Of a stretch of 64,000 nucleotides of DNA, positions 8,565 to 17,739 are shown piece after piece. The notes below the pieces were generated by a model, which worked only from the letters and a program-made list of their open reading frames with translations, was not told the origin of the DNA and ran no database searches. Source of the stretch: JBBQFI01 sp038321775 (GTDB taxonomy: Bacteria; Verrucomicrobiota; Verrucomicrobiia; Chthoniobacterales; UBA10450); NCBI GenBank assembly GCA_038321775.1, contig JBBQFI010000012.1, positions 12,282-76,281 on the forward strand. Reading direction: 5' to 3'. Within the stretch, counting starts at the first letter, position 1; each line of letters opens with the position of its first letter. Both the position numbers and the translations under genes were made by a program.

Positions 8565-9476
8565 ATGACGGTTCACGTTCTCGATACGCATATGCTTGGT
8601 CGATCCGGCATCATCGCCGCGACTGCAATCAAGACGGTCGATGGACTCGCGCTTTTTGATGTCGGACCTGAATCGACTTTCGACAACGTTTCCTCCGAGC
8701 TTGGCAAGATTGGATTTGCTGTGTCGGATGTGCGCCACGCATTTCTTAGTCACATTCATTTCGATCACGCGGGCGCGGCGTGGCGTTTCGCCGAACTCGG
8801 CGCCACGATTTACGTTCATCCGCATGGCGCGCCGCATCTTCTCGATCCCACGCGACTGATCGAATCCGCCACGCGGATTTTTGGCGACAATATGGAAAAA
8901 CTTTGGGGCCGCTTCGCGCCGGTTCCGGAAGAATGTCTGCGCATCTTGCAAGATCTGGAGGTAGTTCGCATCGGTTCATTGGAAGTGCGGGCCATCGAAA
9001 CGACGGGACATGCGAACCATCATCATGTGTATCAATGGAACGATAACTTGTTCGGCGGCGATGTTGCGGGCGTGCGGTTAGGCGAAGGTCCCGCGATTCC
9101 GCCATTCGTCCCGCCCGAACTGGACATCGAAGCATGGCTCGATTCGATCCGCAAAATGCGCGCGCTTAACCCCGCAAAACTTTATCTGCCGCATTTCGGT
9201 TTGGTCACCGGCACTGTTCCCGAGCACTTAGATATGATGGAAGAACGCGTTCGCCGTTGGGCGGATTGGTTTCGCGATCGCATTCGCGCAGGTGACGATG
9301 AACAAAAACTCATTCCCGCTTTTGCCGAATACGAAAAAGCTGACCTTCGCGCGGGCGGCGTACCCGAAGAACGTCTGTTCGATTACGAAGCCGCTGATCC
9401 CAGTTACATGGCTGTAGGCGCTGCGCTTCGCTATTGGCGCAAACATCATCCCGAGAAACTAACGAGTCCAGCGTAG
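8565..9476 (+). CDS. MBL-fold metallo-hydrolase
   Basis: Metallo-beta-lactamase-fold hydrolase, 303 residues. The dinuclear metal motif HxHxDH is present as HIHFDH at residues 63-68, followed by a downstream GHANHHH segment near 145-152 that supplies a further ligand. ATG at 8565. Fold members act as glyoxalases, lactonases, RNases or sulfatases, and nothing here decides the substrate. It is transcribed divergently from the two-component system, and its last 18 bp overlap the end of the convergent Lcl-domain fragment. Confidence 0.8.
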   Translation: MTVHVLDTHMLGRSGIIAATAIKTVDGLALFDVGPESTFDNVSSELGKIGFAVSDVRHAFLSHIHFDHAGAAWRFAELGATIYVHPHGAPHLLDPTRLIESATRIFGDNMEKLWGRFAPVPEECLRILQDLEVVRIGSLEVRAIETTGHANHHHVYQWNDNLFGGDVAGVRLGEGPAIPPFVPPELDIEAWLDSIRKMRALNPAKLYLPHFGLVTGTVPEHLDMMEERVRRWADWFRDRIRAGDDEQKLIPAFAEYEKADLRAGGVPEERLFDYEAADPSYMAVGAALRYWRKHHPEKLTSPA

Positions 9477-9983
9477 CGGATAAAAGATCGACTCGAGCAA
9501 GCGTCGGAACAGACTTGGTGCGACATCGCCATCATGCACGGGCCAGGTCAACACCACATCGGCGAGGGGTATGGCGCCGCCTAAAACAGGATCGATCACC
9601 CATGGATCTTTTGCCAAAGATCCTTGTTTAAAACCGGTCATCTTGAAAGCGAACGCTTCGGTTGCTGACGCTTCTGTCGCGCTCCAGTAGATGCTGAACG
9701 TTTGCCAGTTCAAAAGCTGCAAGCCGGTGGATCTTCTTTGCAGCGCAGTGAAGACGAGGTGACCCAGTTCGCTGTCGGGACAGTTATCACCGATACAAGG
9801 GCCGGTTCCATCGGGATTAAGCGCTGTCGATAAGCGCCATCCCGTGATCCCGCGATAGTTCAACCGTGCTACCCATGTTTTCGCATCGTTCCAAGTCATC
9901 TGTCCATCGCGCGAATGACCGGTGGTTTTGGCGTAGTTGGTGTCCTGTAACCAAGTGAGATCGCGTTCCACATCGTAAAGCAA
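9459..9983 (-). pseudogene. Lcl/DUF1566-domain protein fragment lacking signal peptide and anchor
   Basis: The sequence matches the domain found in many PEP-CTERM proteins: an opening L-I-D-R-G-x-G-L-x-YD (encoded just upstream of 9983), DLTWLQDTNYA, MTWNDAKTWVARL, ITGWRLST, and a closing WPVHDGDV. Normally a signal peptide comes before and a PEP-CTERM anchor after. Here the frame meets a TAG stop about 20 codons upstream of the domain with no ATG or GTG between, only a TTG at 9981-9983. The C-terminus ends in an unrelated arginine-rich tail. I therefore call it a broken gene rather than a secreted protein. A cytoplasmic product from the TTG start cannot be excluded. Confidence 0.55.
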
Positions 9984-10248
9984 TCCACGACCGCGGTCGA
10001 TTAAGAGCGGCCCGAAAATGTGTCCTCCACCGTTCGCCTAACAAATAGTCGAGCACGAAATGCCGACCACCAGGTCGCAACCGCTCCAATCAATGATCGT
10101 GGCATTGTCGTATTCTTGTAATCGACCGTTACCAAAAAATGAGTCGAACCGGCAAGCGTGTTTCGCGTTGTCCATCGCGAGTCGTCGCACAGCAAACTCT
10201 GGCGCGCCTGCGTTGACGCCTTAGCGTTTCGTCAGTTACACCATTCGC

Positions 10249-11217
10249 ATGAACAAAGGTGACACGCGCCGCGCAAGCTACGGGCCCTGGCTGGTTGGTC
10301 TGGGCGCCGCGCTGTGGGGAACAGAGAGCGCGTGGCGGATTCCGCTCAACAATCTTTTCGACGCGCAGGTCATCGTGTTTTGGGAACACGTTCTCATCCT
10401 GTTCATGTTTCTGCCGATTCTAATTCCACGGCTCGGAGAATTGCGCGCGATCGATGCGCGCACCTGGAGTTATCTGATCTTCTCCGGATTCGCCGGCTCC
10501 GCCGTGGGCACAGTGTTCTTCACTCTCGCGCTGAAAAATGGCAATCCGACCGTCGTCAACGTGATCCTGAACATTCAGCCGGTGATTTCCACGCTGGGCG
10601 CGTTCTTGCTTTTTAGCGATCGCCTCACGCCGCGTTTTTTTCTTTACGCGAGCGTCGCGATCGTCGCCGGTATTTTTCTTTCGGTCGAGCATCCAACCTT
10701 GATCGGCACTTCGTTCGCCCAGGCAGGGTTGAATCTCGGCACCGGTTACGCGTTGGTGTGCGCGCTTTTCTGGGGACTTTCCACCGTCGCGGGACGCGGC
10801 GTGATGACAGGAATGTCGCTTCGACTCGCCGCTAGTCTGCGAATCGTCGTCGGTCTCGTTTGTATGACGCTTATTCTTCTTGTTTATGGAAAAGCGAATA
10901 GCTCATCGCTTTGGCCCGCGACCGCGCAAGCGCACGCTGGCACCGCGATCGTCGCGCTTCTCTTGCTCGCCTCAATTTCCGGCGGGATTCCGCTGCTTAT
11001 TTATTTCGAGGGTCTGCGATTAACGCGCGCTTCCACCGCCGGCTATTTTGAAATGTTGCAAACGCTCGCCGCCGTCTGCATCACGTGGGGCTTTTTCCAC
11101 GCCACACTTCATAAGCATCAGGTCATCGCCGCGATCATCTTAATGGCGGCGGTGTTCATGGTGCAAAAGGTGCAATCTGCCGCGGAGGATGCCGCAAACA
11201 AAGGCGCAGAGGCTTAA
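10249..11217 (+). CDS. EamA/DMT-family transporter
   Basis: Inner-membrane permease of the drug/metabolite transporter superfamily, 322 residues with about ten hydrophobic helices arranged as two EamA repeats (first about 10-140, second about 165-305). Family marks include LVGLGAALWGT at the start and the A-L-F-W-G-L-S-T entry of the second half. ATG at 10249. Substrates range from amino acids to nucleotides and cannot be chosen here. The convergent MsbA-like gene ends 3 bp away. Confidence 0.85.
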   Translation: MNKGDTRRASYGPWLVGLGAALWGTESAWRIPLNNLFDAQVIVFWEHVLILFMFLPILIPRLGELRAIDARTWSYLIFSGFAGSAVGTVFFTLALKNGNPTVVNVILNIQPVISTLGAFLLFSDRLTPRFFLYASVAIVAGIFLSVEHPTLIGTSFAQAGLNLGTGYALVCALFWGLSTVAGRGVMTGMSLRLAASLRIVVGLVCMTLILLVYGKANSSSLWPATAQAHAGTAIVALLLLASISGGIPLLIYFEGLRLTRASTAGYFEMLQTLAAVCITWGFFHATLHKHQVIAAIILMAAVFMVQKVQSAAEDAANKGAEA

Positions 11218-11220
11218 GAC

Positions 11221-13098
11221 TTAGCTAATTGCCTCGACCAAAAACTCCGGCGCCGGCTCTTCGTTATGCCCTTTGAACTGCATGTCGTAGAGACGTCGAT
11301 AATATCCCGACTTATCCAACAGCTCCGAGTGAGTGCCGATTTCTTTGATGTGACCTTTGTCCATGACGACGATTTGATCGGCCGAAAGAATGGTGGAAAG
11401 GCGATGCGCGATCGCGATGACGGTTTTTCCAGCGGCAAGTTTCTCCAGCGCGAGTTGAATTTGTTTTTCCGATTCGGAATCGAGTGCTGAAGTCGCTTCG
11501 TCGAGCAGCAGGATTGGCGCGTTTTTCAGAAGTGCGCGCGCGATGGCGAGACGTTGCTGTTGTCCGCCCGAGAGGAGACATCCCTTGTCGCCGATTATGG
11601 TGTGGTAACCTTTCGGCTGCGCGAGAATGAAGTCGTGCGCGTAAGCAGTGCGAGCGGCGGCGTAAACTTCGTCTTCAGTGGCATCAAGTTTTCCAAACTT
11701 AATGTTGCTAAAAATCGTGTCGTGAAAAAGAAATGTCTCCTGCGTGACGAGTCCGATCTGTTCGCGCAAAGAGCGTTGGGTCAGCGCACGCAAATCGTGC
11801 CCGTCGACTCGAACCGAACCGGTGACCGGATCGTACAATCGCAAAATCAAAGAAAGAATGGTCGATTTCCCCGCACCGCTCGCACCGACCAACGCATAAC
11901 TTTTTCCTGCCTCGATCGGCAGCGTGAGTTTTGTAATTGCATCGCTCACTCCGCCGGCATAGCGGAAAGTGACGTCGTCGAATTCCAAATGCCCTTTCGA
12001 AGGTGGCAACGGAATCGCATCGGGCGCATCGCGCACGGTTGGAGTGGAGTCGATGATTGCGAAAATCTGAGTGGTCGCGGCGATCGATCGTTGCATGACG
12101 ATGTGAATGCGACTGAGCGTTTTGACGGGATCGTAGAGGATGAAAATTCCAGAGATCAATCCGAAGAATCGCCCGGCGCTTAAGTTCGCTGTGTAAACGT
12201 AAAGCAGAGCGAGCCCAACACCGCACGCCGCGATCGTTTCCACGAGCGGACCGATTGCTTCCGTCGATTTGATCAGGCGCATCACGTTCCAGAACTGCAG
12301 CTGGTTGCTGCGCCGAAATGATTTTTCCTGATGCTCCTCGCGCGCAAATGATTTGATCACGCGGATGCCGGCAAACGTTTCCTGCATCGTCACCACCATT
12401 TTCCCCATGTCCTCAAATTCGTTCTTCACCGCTTTACGTGCGCGCTTGCCGAAATGGCGTATCGGCACCAGACACGTCGGAAATAAAACGAGCGTCACGA
12501 GCGTGAATTTCCAATCCATGTAGAGCAAAACGAGAATGCCGCCGAGGATTGTGACGGGTTGTTTGAAAATGTCGCTGCTCACGGTGGTCAACGCCGCTTG
12601 CATCCCGCGCGTATCGTTTGTGATGCGTGACATTAGCTGGCCGGAATGCATGCGATTGAAAAAGTCCATCGAGTTCTGCATCATCTTGGTGAAGAGCTGA
12701 ACCCGAATATCGGAAACAACCTTGTTGCTCACCCACTGCATGTAGTAAGCATTCGCGAAAGAACAGAAGCTGCGCACCGTCATGACCGCGGGAATGGCCA
12801 GACAGATTACGAGAATCGAATTAATTTTCGGTCCCGAGTTTAGCAACTCAGGGTGACTCTTCAGCGCCATTGGGCCGCTCATGGCCCCGGTCCCGTGAAA
12901 AATGAAACCGGTGACCTGGGAAAGAACGAGCGGCAGGAGCGAGCTTACCGCGCCGAAAGCGAAACCGAAGGCAAGACCAAGGACAAAACGCCATCGGTAA
13001 GGCTTGACGTAAGCGAACAGGCGTCGATACGGGACGGAGGCGGCACGTACGGTTTGCGAAAAGGTAAGCTTGGTTTTCTCTGGTTTCGGCTGGCTCAT
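11221..13098 (-). CDS. MsbA-like ABC exporter (lipid A/LPS flippase candidate)
   Basis: Half-size exporter with fused transmembrane and ATPase domains, 625 residues from the ATG at 13096-13098, which overlaps the upstream glycosyltransferase stop as ATGA. Six transmembrane helices span about residues 35-320. The ATPase has Walker A GASGAGKST at 405-413, signature LSGGQQQR, Walker B ILLLDEATSALD, and a switch His in IAHRLST. The length and the fusion with LPS-core glycosyltransferases in one operon support a role in flipping lipid A-core across the inner membrane. A general drug or lipid exporter is the alternative. Confidence 0.87.
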   Translation of the reverse strand: MSQPKPEKTKLTFSQTVRAASVPYRRLFAYVKPYRWRFVLGLAFGFAFGAVSSLLPLVLSQVTGFIFHGTGAMSGPMALKSHPELLNSGPKINSILVICLAIPAVMTVRSFCSFANAYYMQWVSNKVVSDIRVQLFTKMMQNSMDFFNRMHSGQLMSRITNDTRGMQAALTTVSSDIFKQPVTILGGILVLLYMDWKFTLVTLVLFPTCLVPIRHFGKRARKAVKNEFEDMGKMVVTMQETFAGIRVIKSFAREEHQEKSFRRSNQLQFWNVMRLIKSTEAIGPLVETIAACGVGLALLYVYTANLSAGRFFGLISGIFILYDPVKTLSRIHIVMQRSIAATTQIFAIIDSTPTVRDAPDAIPLPPSKGHLEFDDVTFRYAGGVSDAITKLTLPIEAGKSYALVGASGAGKSTILSLILRLYDPVTGSVRVDGHDLRALTQRSLREQIGLVTQETFLFHDTIFSNIKFGKLDATEDEVYAAARTAYAHDFILAQPKGYHTIIGDKGCLLSGGQQQRLAIARALLKNAPILLLDEATSALDSESEKQIQLALEKLAAGKTVIAIAHRLSTILSADQIVVMDKGHIKEIGTHSELLDKSGYYRRLYDMQFKGHNEEPAPEFLVEAIS

Positions 13099-14111
13099 GA
13101 GACGGAGGCCGCTGCCGGAGCCGGCAGCAGCGCTTCCATAGCATCGATCACCTGTTGCGTCGAGATTTGGTTCATCGTTCCTCCTCGTCGATCGGGCGAA
13201 AAATTCGTCACCGGTTCGTCGATTCCACCCTGCAAAATCACAGCAGGACTCGAACGCGGGCGCCAATGAAATGGATTCGTCGGCCCGTAAAGAACCACCT
13301 GCGGAGTTTGCATTGCAGCGGCGAGGTGGGTCGGCGCAGAATCGACGCCGACGAGAAGCGCAGCTCTCGCAATCAACGCCGCTAAAGTGAGCAAATCGAT
13401 TTTACCAGACAGATCGATGACCGGTTCGCGTAAATGCGATTTTATTTCAATGATATGGCTTTGTTCGAAAGCCGAACTGCCGCTGGTTAGAACACAACGA
13501 CCGCGCCGCGCGCCCCAATAATTAATGATCTCCGCCCATCGCTCCGGCTCCCAAAACTTTTCCGCTCGCGCCGAGCCGGGATGGAAAATAACAAATGGAA
13601 TTTCTATCTTCGCGCGCGATAAAATTTCTGCCGCTCGTGCTCTCGCGGTTTCAGGAAGTTCGAGCTGCAAATTTCCGGACGCTTCTGCAATTCCAAGCGG
13701 TGTGAGAAATGCCAGGTGATGATCGACGGTGTGTTTGTCACGCACGGATGAATCGATGAACTGATTGTAAACAAGCGGGCGCCACTTCGATCGGACTTTG
13801 GTGCGCTCGTAGGTAATTTTCTTTTTTGCACGGGAGACGAAGGCAAGAAAAGCCGATCGATCGGTACGCGTGAAATCCAGGCAATAGTCGTAATTACTCG
13901 TTAGGATAGCGAGCCAGTGATGCGCGTGAAGCCAACTGTTCGCGATCAAGACACGATCGACTCCCGCAATTGCGGGCGCCAATTCCCGGCACGAACGCGA
14001 AATGGCGAGATGAATTGTCGCGTCGGGAAAATTTGCCCGGACGGCACTGATTGCCGGCACGGTCAGGATCAAATCGCCGATTCGTTTGAGCTGGATGAGA
14101 AGAATCCTCAC
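13095..14111 (-). CDS. Glycosyltransferase family 9 (heptosyltransferase-like)
   Basis: ADP-heptose:LPS heptosyltransferase-type enzyme, 338 residues, cytoplasmic face of the inner membrane. It opens with MRILLIQLKRIGDLILTVPA, the typical GT9 start with the IGDxLLT loop, and its C-terminal half holds VGVDSAPTHLAAAMQTP followed by LYGPTNP, the donor-binding signature of WaaF/WaaC enzymes. It is sandwiched between a GT4 enzyme (5 bp gap upstream) and the MsbA-like exporter (4-bp overlap), consistent with an LPS-core operon. Which heptose position it modifies is not determinable. Confidence 0.88.
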   Translation of the reverse strand: MRILLIQLKRIGDLILTVPAISAVRANFPDATIHLAISRSCRELAPAIAGVDRVLIANSWLHAHHWLAILTSNYDYCLDFTRTDRSAFLAFVSRAKKKITYERTKVRSKWRPLVYNQFIDSSVRDKHTVDHHLAFLTPLGIAEASGNLQLELPETARARAAEILSRAKIEIPFVIFHPGSARAEKFWEPERWAEIINYWGARRGRCVLTSGSSAFEQSHIIEIKSHLREPVIDLSGKIDLLTLAALIARAALLVGVDSAPTHLAAAMQTPQVVLYGPTNPFHWRPRSSPAVILQGGIDEPVTNFSPDRRGGTMNQISTQQVIDAMEALLPAPAAASVS

Positions 14112-14115
14112 GAGC

Positions 14116-15336
14116 TCATCGAGTCATGGTCATCGCCAATTCGTAAGCGCGCAGCAGCCGCTCGCGAAAATGATCCCACGTGAAATTTTCCACCACACGT
14201 CGGCGCGCGGCGACGCTCATCCGTTCGACCAAATCTGGATGATCGTATAAGTGCTGGATCGCTCCGGTCAGTGCATCCACATCCGCCGGTGGAACAATAA
14301 TTCCTTCCACTCCGTCGTTCACGACGTCGCCCGATTCACGCGTCGTGATTTGAGGCAGACCGCAAGCAGCGGCTTCGTATGTCACTTTTGCGCTGCCTTC
14401 GCATTGCGATGGAAAAACATGGACGGTACTTTGGCTTAAATGCTTTTCCGGATTCGGCGCAAAACCGACAACGCGAACATTTGCGCGCGCGAATTTTTTC
14501 AAATGTGGTTTCGCTTCGCTGTGAACGGAACCGACGAGCCAAAGCTCGGCATCGGCAAGATTGAGACGGTGCCACGCTTCCAGCAAATGATGGATTCCCT
14601 TCCGCTCGATGAGCGCGCCGGAAAAGATCGCACGAAAAATTCCAGGTCGTTTTCCTGGTTTGAAACGTTCGATATCAACGCCACGCGGCAGATAGAACAA
14701 TTTTTCTTCCGGAAAACCTTGGATGCGAAACGTATCGGCCGCGGTTTCCGAAAGCACGACGAGCAAATCCGCCAGGTCGTATTCCTCGAGGAAACGTTTG
14801 CGATCGAGCAGAAGATCTTCTTTCCATTGCCGATGCGCCGGCAGTCGTGGACGAGGAACGAAGGCGGGTTGCTTCCGTTGAATTTTCCCGCGATCGCGAT
14901 GCCAGGTTGGAATTTCGATGAGTGACGGAATGCCGAGCTTCCGCGTAGTGCGCAGGGATTGCAGACAATCGCCCGACCAGCTGTGAAACAAATCATAACG
15001 ACCGGACGCGAGCTGGCGCGAAGCGATCCAATCGAGGTATCGCTTTTTCGCGCCGTAGTAGTACGGACTGTCGAGAAACGAAAGCAGCCGCACCGGATGC
15101 CAGCGCAAGGAATGAATCAAGGCCGCGGGAATTTCCTTCTGCCGATTATCGTAAGCAATGGCTTTACCGAGAAAACCGCCGCGATACGACGCTCGCAAGG
15201 CTTCAAAAGCGTCCGTGTCCAAACCGGATCCGCCGATGCGCGCAAAAATCGAATAGAGCAAGCTTTGCGGCAGAGTATTCGCACTCGGCCGCCTGGTTTG
15301 CGGCTGCGCAGGGGCATTTATGGTTTCGCCGGGCAT
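14116..15336 (-). CDS. Glycosyltransferase family 4
   Basis: GT-B fold sugar transferase, probably acting on LPS core or surface glycan. With ATG at 15334-15336 it has 406 residues. The donor-binding C-terminal domain shows RAIFSGALIERKGIHHLLEA, then the E-x7-E region as CEGSAKVTYEAAACGLP followed by TRESGD. A longer reading to 15408 is possible but adds a basic, domainless stretch overlapping the divergent gene. First gene of the leftward unit GT4-GT9-MsbA; the 71-bp gap to the divergent GT4 gene should contain both promoters. Confidence 0.85.
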   Translation of the reverse strand: MPGETINAPAQPQTRRPSANTLPQSLLYSIFARIGGSGLDTDAFEALRASYRGGFLGKAIAYDNRQKEIPAALIHSLRWHPVRLLSFLDSPYYYGAKKRYLDWIASRQLASGRYDLFHSWSGDCLQSLRTTRKLGIPSLIEIPTWHRDRGKIQRKQPAFVPRPRLPAHRQWKEDLLLDRKRFLEEYDLADLLVVLSETAADTFRIQGFPEEKLFYLPRGVDIERFKPGKRPGIFRAIFSGALIERKGIHHLLEAWHRLNLADAELWLVGSVHSEAKPHLKKFARANVRVVGFAPNPEKHLSQSTVHVFPSQCEGSAKVTYEAAACGLPQITTRESGDVVNDGVEGIIVPPADVDALTGAIQHLYDHPDLVERMSVAARRRVVENFTWDHFRERLLRAYELAMTMTR

Positions 15337-15407
15337 CGGATTACAATTATTATGGCGAACGGCGGCAAGGTAAAGGCCAAGCCTGCGCGCACGATGACTA
15401 ACTACCA

Positions 15408-16529
15408 ATGAAAATCGGATTTGTTCGCCGTGGTTTTTCTCCCAGTGGCGGCGCGGAGAATTATTTGCAGCGTCTGACCCACGGAGTTCGCAGTTCCGGC
15501 CACGAAGCGCACCTTTTCACGACGGAAGAATGGCCGGCGGATGAGTGGAACCATGGCGAACTGACAGCGTTGCGCGCGAAATCACCGATCGCGTTTGCTG
15601 ACGAATTAGATCGGACGTTGAAAGAAAATGGATGCGATCTGCTCATGAGTTTGGAACGTATTTGGCGGTGCGATATTTATCGTGCGGGCGATGGCGTGCA
15701 TCGCGCGTGGATCGAGCGCCGCGCGAAGATTTCCAATCCACTGCGTAAACTGACTACGCGTCTGAGTCGCAAACACTCCGGGATTTTACAGCTGGAAGAA
15801 GCATTGCTCCGAGACGGCCGCGCCGATCGTGTCATTGCAAATTCGAAGATGGTGAAAAGTGAAATCACTGAGTTTTACGGATATCCACCCGATCGAATCG
15901 ATCTCGTTTACAACGGTGTTCCGCTTGAAGTTTTCTCTAAAGCCCGCGAGCGGCGTCGCGAACAACGTCTGTCGTTAGGCCTGAAGAACGACGAAATTGC
16001 GTTGCTTTTCGTTGGCTCGGGATGGGAACGCAAAGGATTGCGCCAGGCGATCGACGCAATGGTGGCATGTGGAAATCCTCAGCTGCGTTTGCTCGTTGCC
16101 GGTCGCGGCGACGAGCCGTCGTCAAAATCGAGCGCGGTCCGTTTTCTTGGTGTCGTGCGTGAGATGCCGGCGCTTTATGCGGCCGCCGACATTTTCATTC
16201 TACCAACGCTCTACGATCCATTTTCCAATGCATGCCTTGAGGCGCTCACCTCAGGGCTTCCCGTAATTACGACGCGCGACAACGGTTTCAGCGAGATCAT
16301 GGAAGACGGCGTGCATGGCTCAATCGTGGATCACGCTAACGATAAGCTCGCTCTGCAAAGGGCGATTGAATTCTGGTCGGATGCCAACGCGCGTGAAAAG
16401 GCAAGGCCGGCAATTCTGGAGCGCGCTTCGCAATTCGACATTTCAAGAAATGTCGAGCAAACCCTGGCCGTGTTACTTCAGGTAGCCGCCAACGCCGTGG
16501 CCGCGTCTGGAAAAATGCGAAAGACCTGA
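15408..16529 (+). CDS. Glycosyltransferase family 4 (WaaG-like)
   Basis: 373-residue GT-B enzyme resembling LPS core glucosyltransferase WaaG: the N-terminus KIGFVRRGFSPSGGAENYL includes the GG-E acceptor loop, the middle has VYNGVPLEVF, and the donor site shows FVGSGWERKGL and the E-x7-E region DPFSNACLEALTSGLPVITT. Transcribed divergently from the other LPS genes. Its final 52 bp overlap the tail of the convergent STAS gene, so one of the two termini may be shorter in reality, though both reading frames look natural. Confidence 0.86.
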   Translation: MKIGFVRRGFSPSGGAENYLQRLTHGVRSSGHEAHLFTTEEWPADEWNHGELTALRAKSPIAFADELDRTLKENGCDLLMSLERIWRCDIYRAGDGVHRAWIERRAKISNPLRKLTTRLSRKHSGILQLEEALLRDGRADRVIANSKMVKSEITEFYGYPPDRIDLVYNGVPLEVFSKARERRREQRLSLGLKNDEIALLFVGSGWERKGLRQAIDAMVACGNPQLRLLVAGRGDEPSSKSSAVRFLGVVREMPALYAAADIFILPTLYDPFSNACLEALTSGLPVITTRDNGFSEIMEDGVHGSIVDHANDKLALQRAIEFWSDANAREKARPAILERASQFDISRNVEQTLAVLLQVAANAVAASGKMRKT

Positions 16530-16831
16530 TCGAGCCGCGCGATTTCGAAAATCGGACGCACACCCGCCTGCAATCCCGCGAGAGCAAACTTGCCGCCGTA
16601 CGCTTCGACGTTTTGCATTCCCTCGATCAGAACAGCGAGGCCTGAGCTATCGATGTAGCTGACCTTCGTGAGATCGACGACGACTTGTTTCGGCTTCTCA
16701 TTGATCATAGCGCCGAGTGAGGCGGAAATACGCGGCGAGACGTGCAAATCGATTTCGCCCTCGAGCGGCAGAACGTGTTCTTGACTATTTTTTGGGGCCA
16801 TTTCGAGGCTGGGATTCGTGGAAGATGTCAT
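16478..16831 (-). CDS. STAS-domain anti-sigma factor antagonist
   Basis: Small cytoplasmic switch protein of 117 residues built of one STAS domain. The SpoIIAA/RsbV phosphorylation signature DSSGLAVL places the target Ser at 62, after VVVDLTKVSYI. Such proteins bind an anti-sigma kinase when unphosphorylated. No partner kinase or sigma factor is nearby. I start at ATG 16829-16831; a TTG at 16847-16849, directly after the HAD stop, is an alternative with a similar weak ribosome-binding site. It follows the HAD gene and may be co-transcribed. Confidence 0.85.
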   Translation of the reverse strand: MTSSTNPSLEMAPKNSQEHVLPLEGEIDLHVSPRISASLGAMINEKPKQVVVDLTKVSYIDSSGLAVLIEGMQNVEAYGGKFALAGLQAGVRPIFEIARLDQVFRIFPDAATALAAT

Positions 16832-16852
16832 TGTCCAGGAGATCGTCAATTT

Positions 16853-17545
16853 TCACCAACCAAGAGTAGCGATGACGTCATCGGTGTGGCTGAGGTTATC
16901 AAACAAAAAGTCAGGTTTTTTCTCGGCGAGTTTTTCCCGTGACTGTGAACCGGTCGCGACGGCGATGGTGCGCGCTTCGATCGCTTTGCCGCAGGCAATA
17001 TCGTGTTCGGTATCGCCAATGACATCGACGCATGATGACGGGAATTGCCAGCCAGTGTACTCAAGCGCCCGTGCGCGAGCGACGGCGCCGAGTTGGTTGC
17101 GGTCATGGTGATCATCGGCGAACGCGCCAAAGCGGAAGTGTTGCCATAGTCCGTAATGCTTAAGCTTTAACTGTGCCCCCCGGGCGACGTTTCCTGTGAG
17201 AAGACCGAGCGTGAGGTAAGGGCGGGACTCGAGGCGTTGCAAAAGATCAGCGATTCCCGGGAGCACATGTCCGGTGCAAGCTGTGAGTTGTTGCGGAAGA
17301 AGCTCGATATAGCTGTCGAGAAATTTGCGGATTGTCTCGTTGTTCGGTTCTTTTCCATGCTTGGCCAAAATTTGACGGACGATCCCGGAATCTGTTCGAC
17401 CGGCGATTTCGATATCGCTCAAATCTTCATCGAAACCGGACTTCTTGCTCGCAAGCTTGAGCGCGCGCACGCCGGCGCCACCGCTGTTGATCAGCGTGCT
17501 GTCGATATCAAAAAGAATGAGGCGTTTCGTTTTTTCCTCTGTCAT
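16853..17545 (-). CDS. HAD-superfamily hydrolase, phosphoglycolate-phosphatase-like
   Basis: Phosphatase of 230 residues. Motif I is LFDIDSTLIN with nucleophile Asp13 and acid/base Asp15, motif II LGLLTGN, and the terminal motif VIGDTEHDIACGKA with the metal-binding acidic pair. A helical cap sits between motif I and II, as in the Gph/PgmB subfamily. ATG at 17543-17545 is chosen because the longer reading adds twelve residues before the conserved strand. Substrate unknown; phosphoglycolate or other small phosphoesters are typical. Confidence 0.82.
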   Translation of the reverse strand: MTEEKTKRLILFDIDSTLINSGGAGVRALKLASKKSGFDEDLSDIEIAGRTDSGIVRQILAKHGKEPNNETIRKFLDSYIELLPQQLTACTGHVLPGIADLLQRLESRPYLTLGLLTGNVARGAQLKLKHYGLWQHFRFGAFADDHHDRNQLGAVARARALEYTGWQFPSSCVDVIGDTEHDIACGKAIEARTIAVATGSQSREKLAEKKPDFLFDNLSHTDDVIATLGW

Positions 17546-17605
17546 GCTGAATGAGTGAGAACTGAATTCGAGCCGGGACATCTCTCATTGTTTTGAAAAA
17601 TTGTC

Positions 17606-17700
17606 ATGGCAAAGAAAAGCTATCGCGGCCGCTTTGCTCCTTCGCCGACTGGTTTTCTACATCTCGGTAACGCCATGACATTTTGGCGGGCGCAGGAACG
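17606..17700 (+). pseudogene. N-terminal remnant of a glutamyl-Q tRNA(Asp) synthetase-like gene
   Basis: From ATG 17606 the first 30 or so codons read RGRFAPSPTGFLHLGNA followed by TFWRAQERA. This is the signature opening of glutamyl-tRNA-synthetase relatives, with the HIGH-type motif HLGN. The GluQRS subfamily normally continues with an R-N-E-D-L-D segment. Here similarity stops after about base 17700, the frame runs on meaninglessly, and the convergent FHA gene begins its coding 40 bp later. I interpret it as the stump of a gene that was otherwise deleted. Confidence 0.6.
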
Positions 17701-17739
17701 TGCGATTTTCTCGTTCGTGCGCGTGAGTCCGCCTACCGC

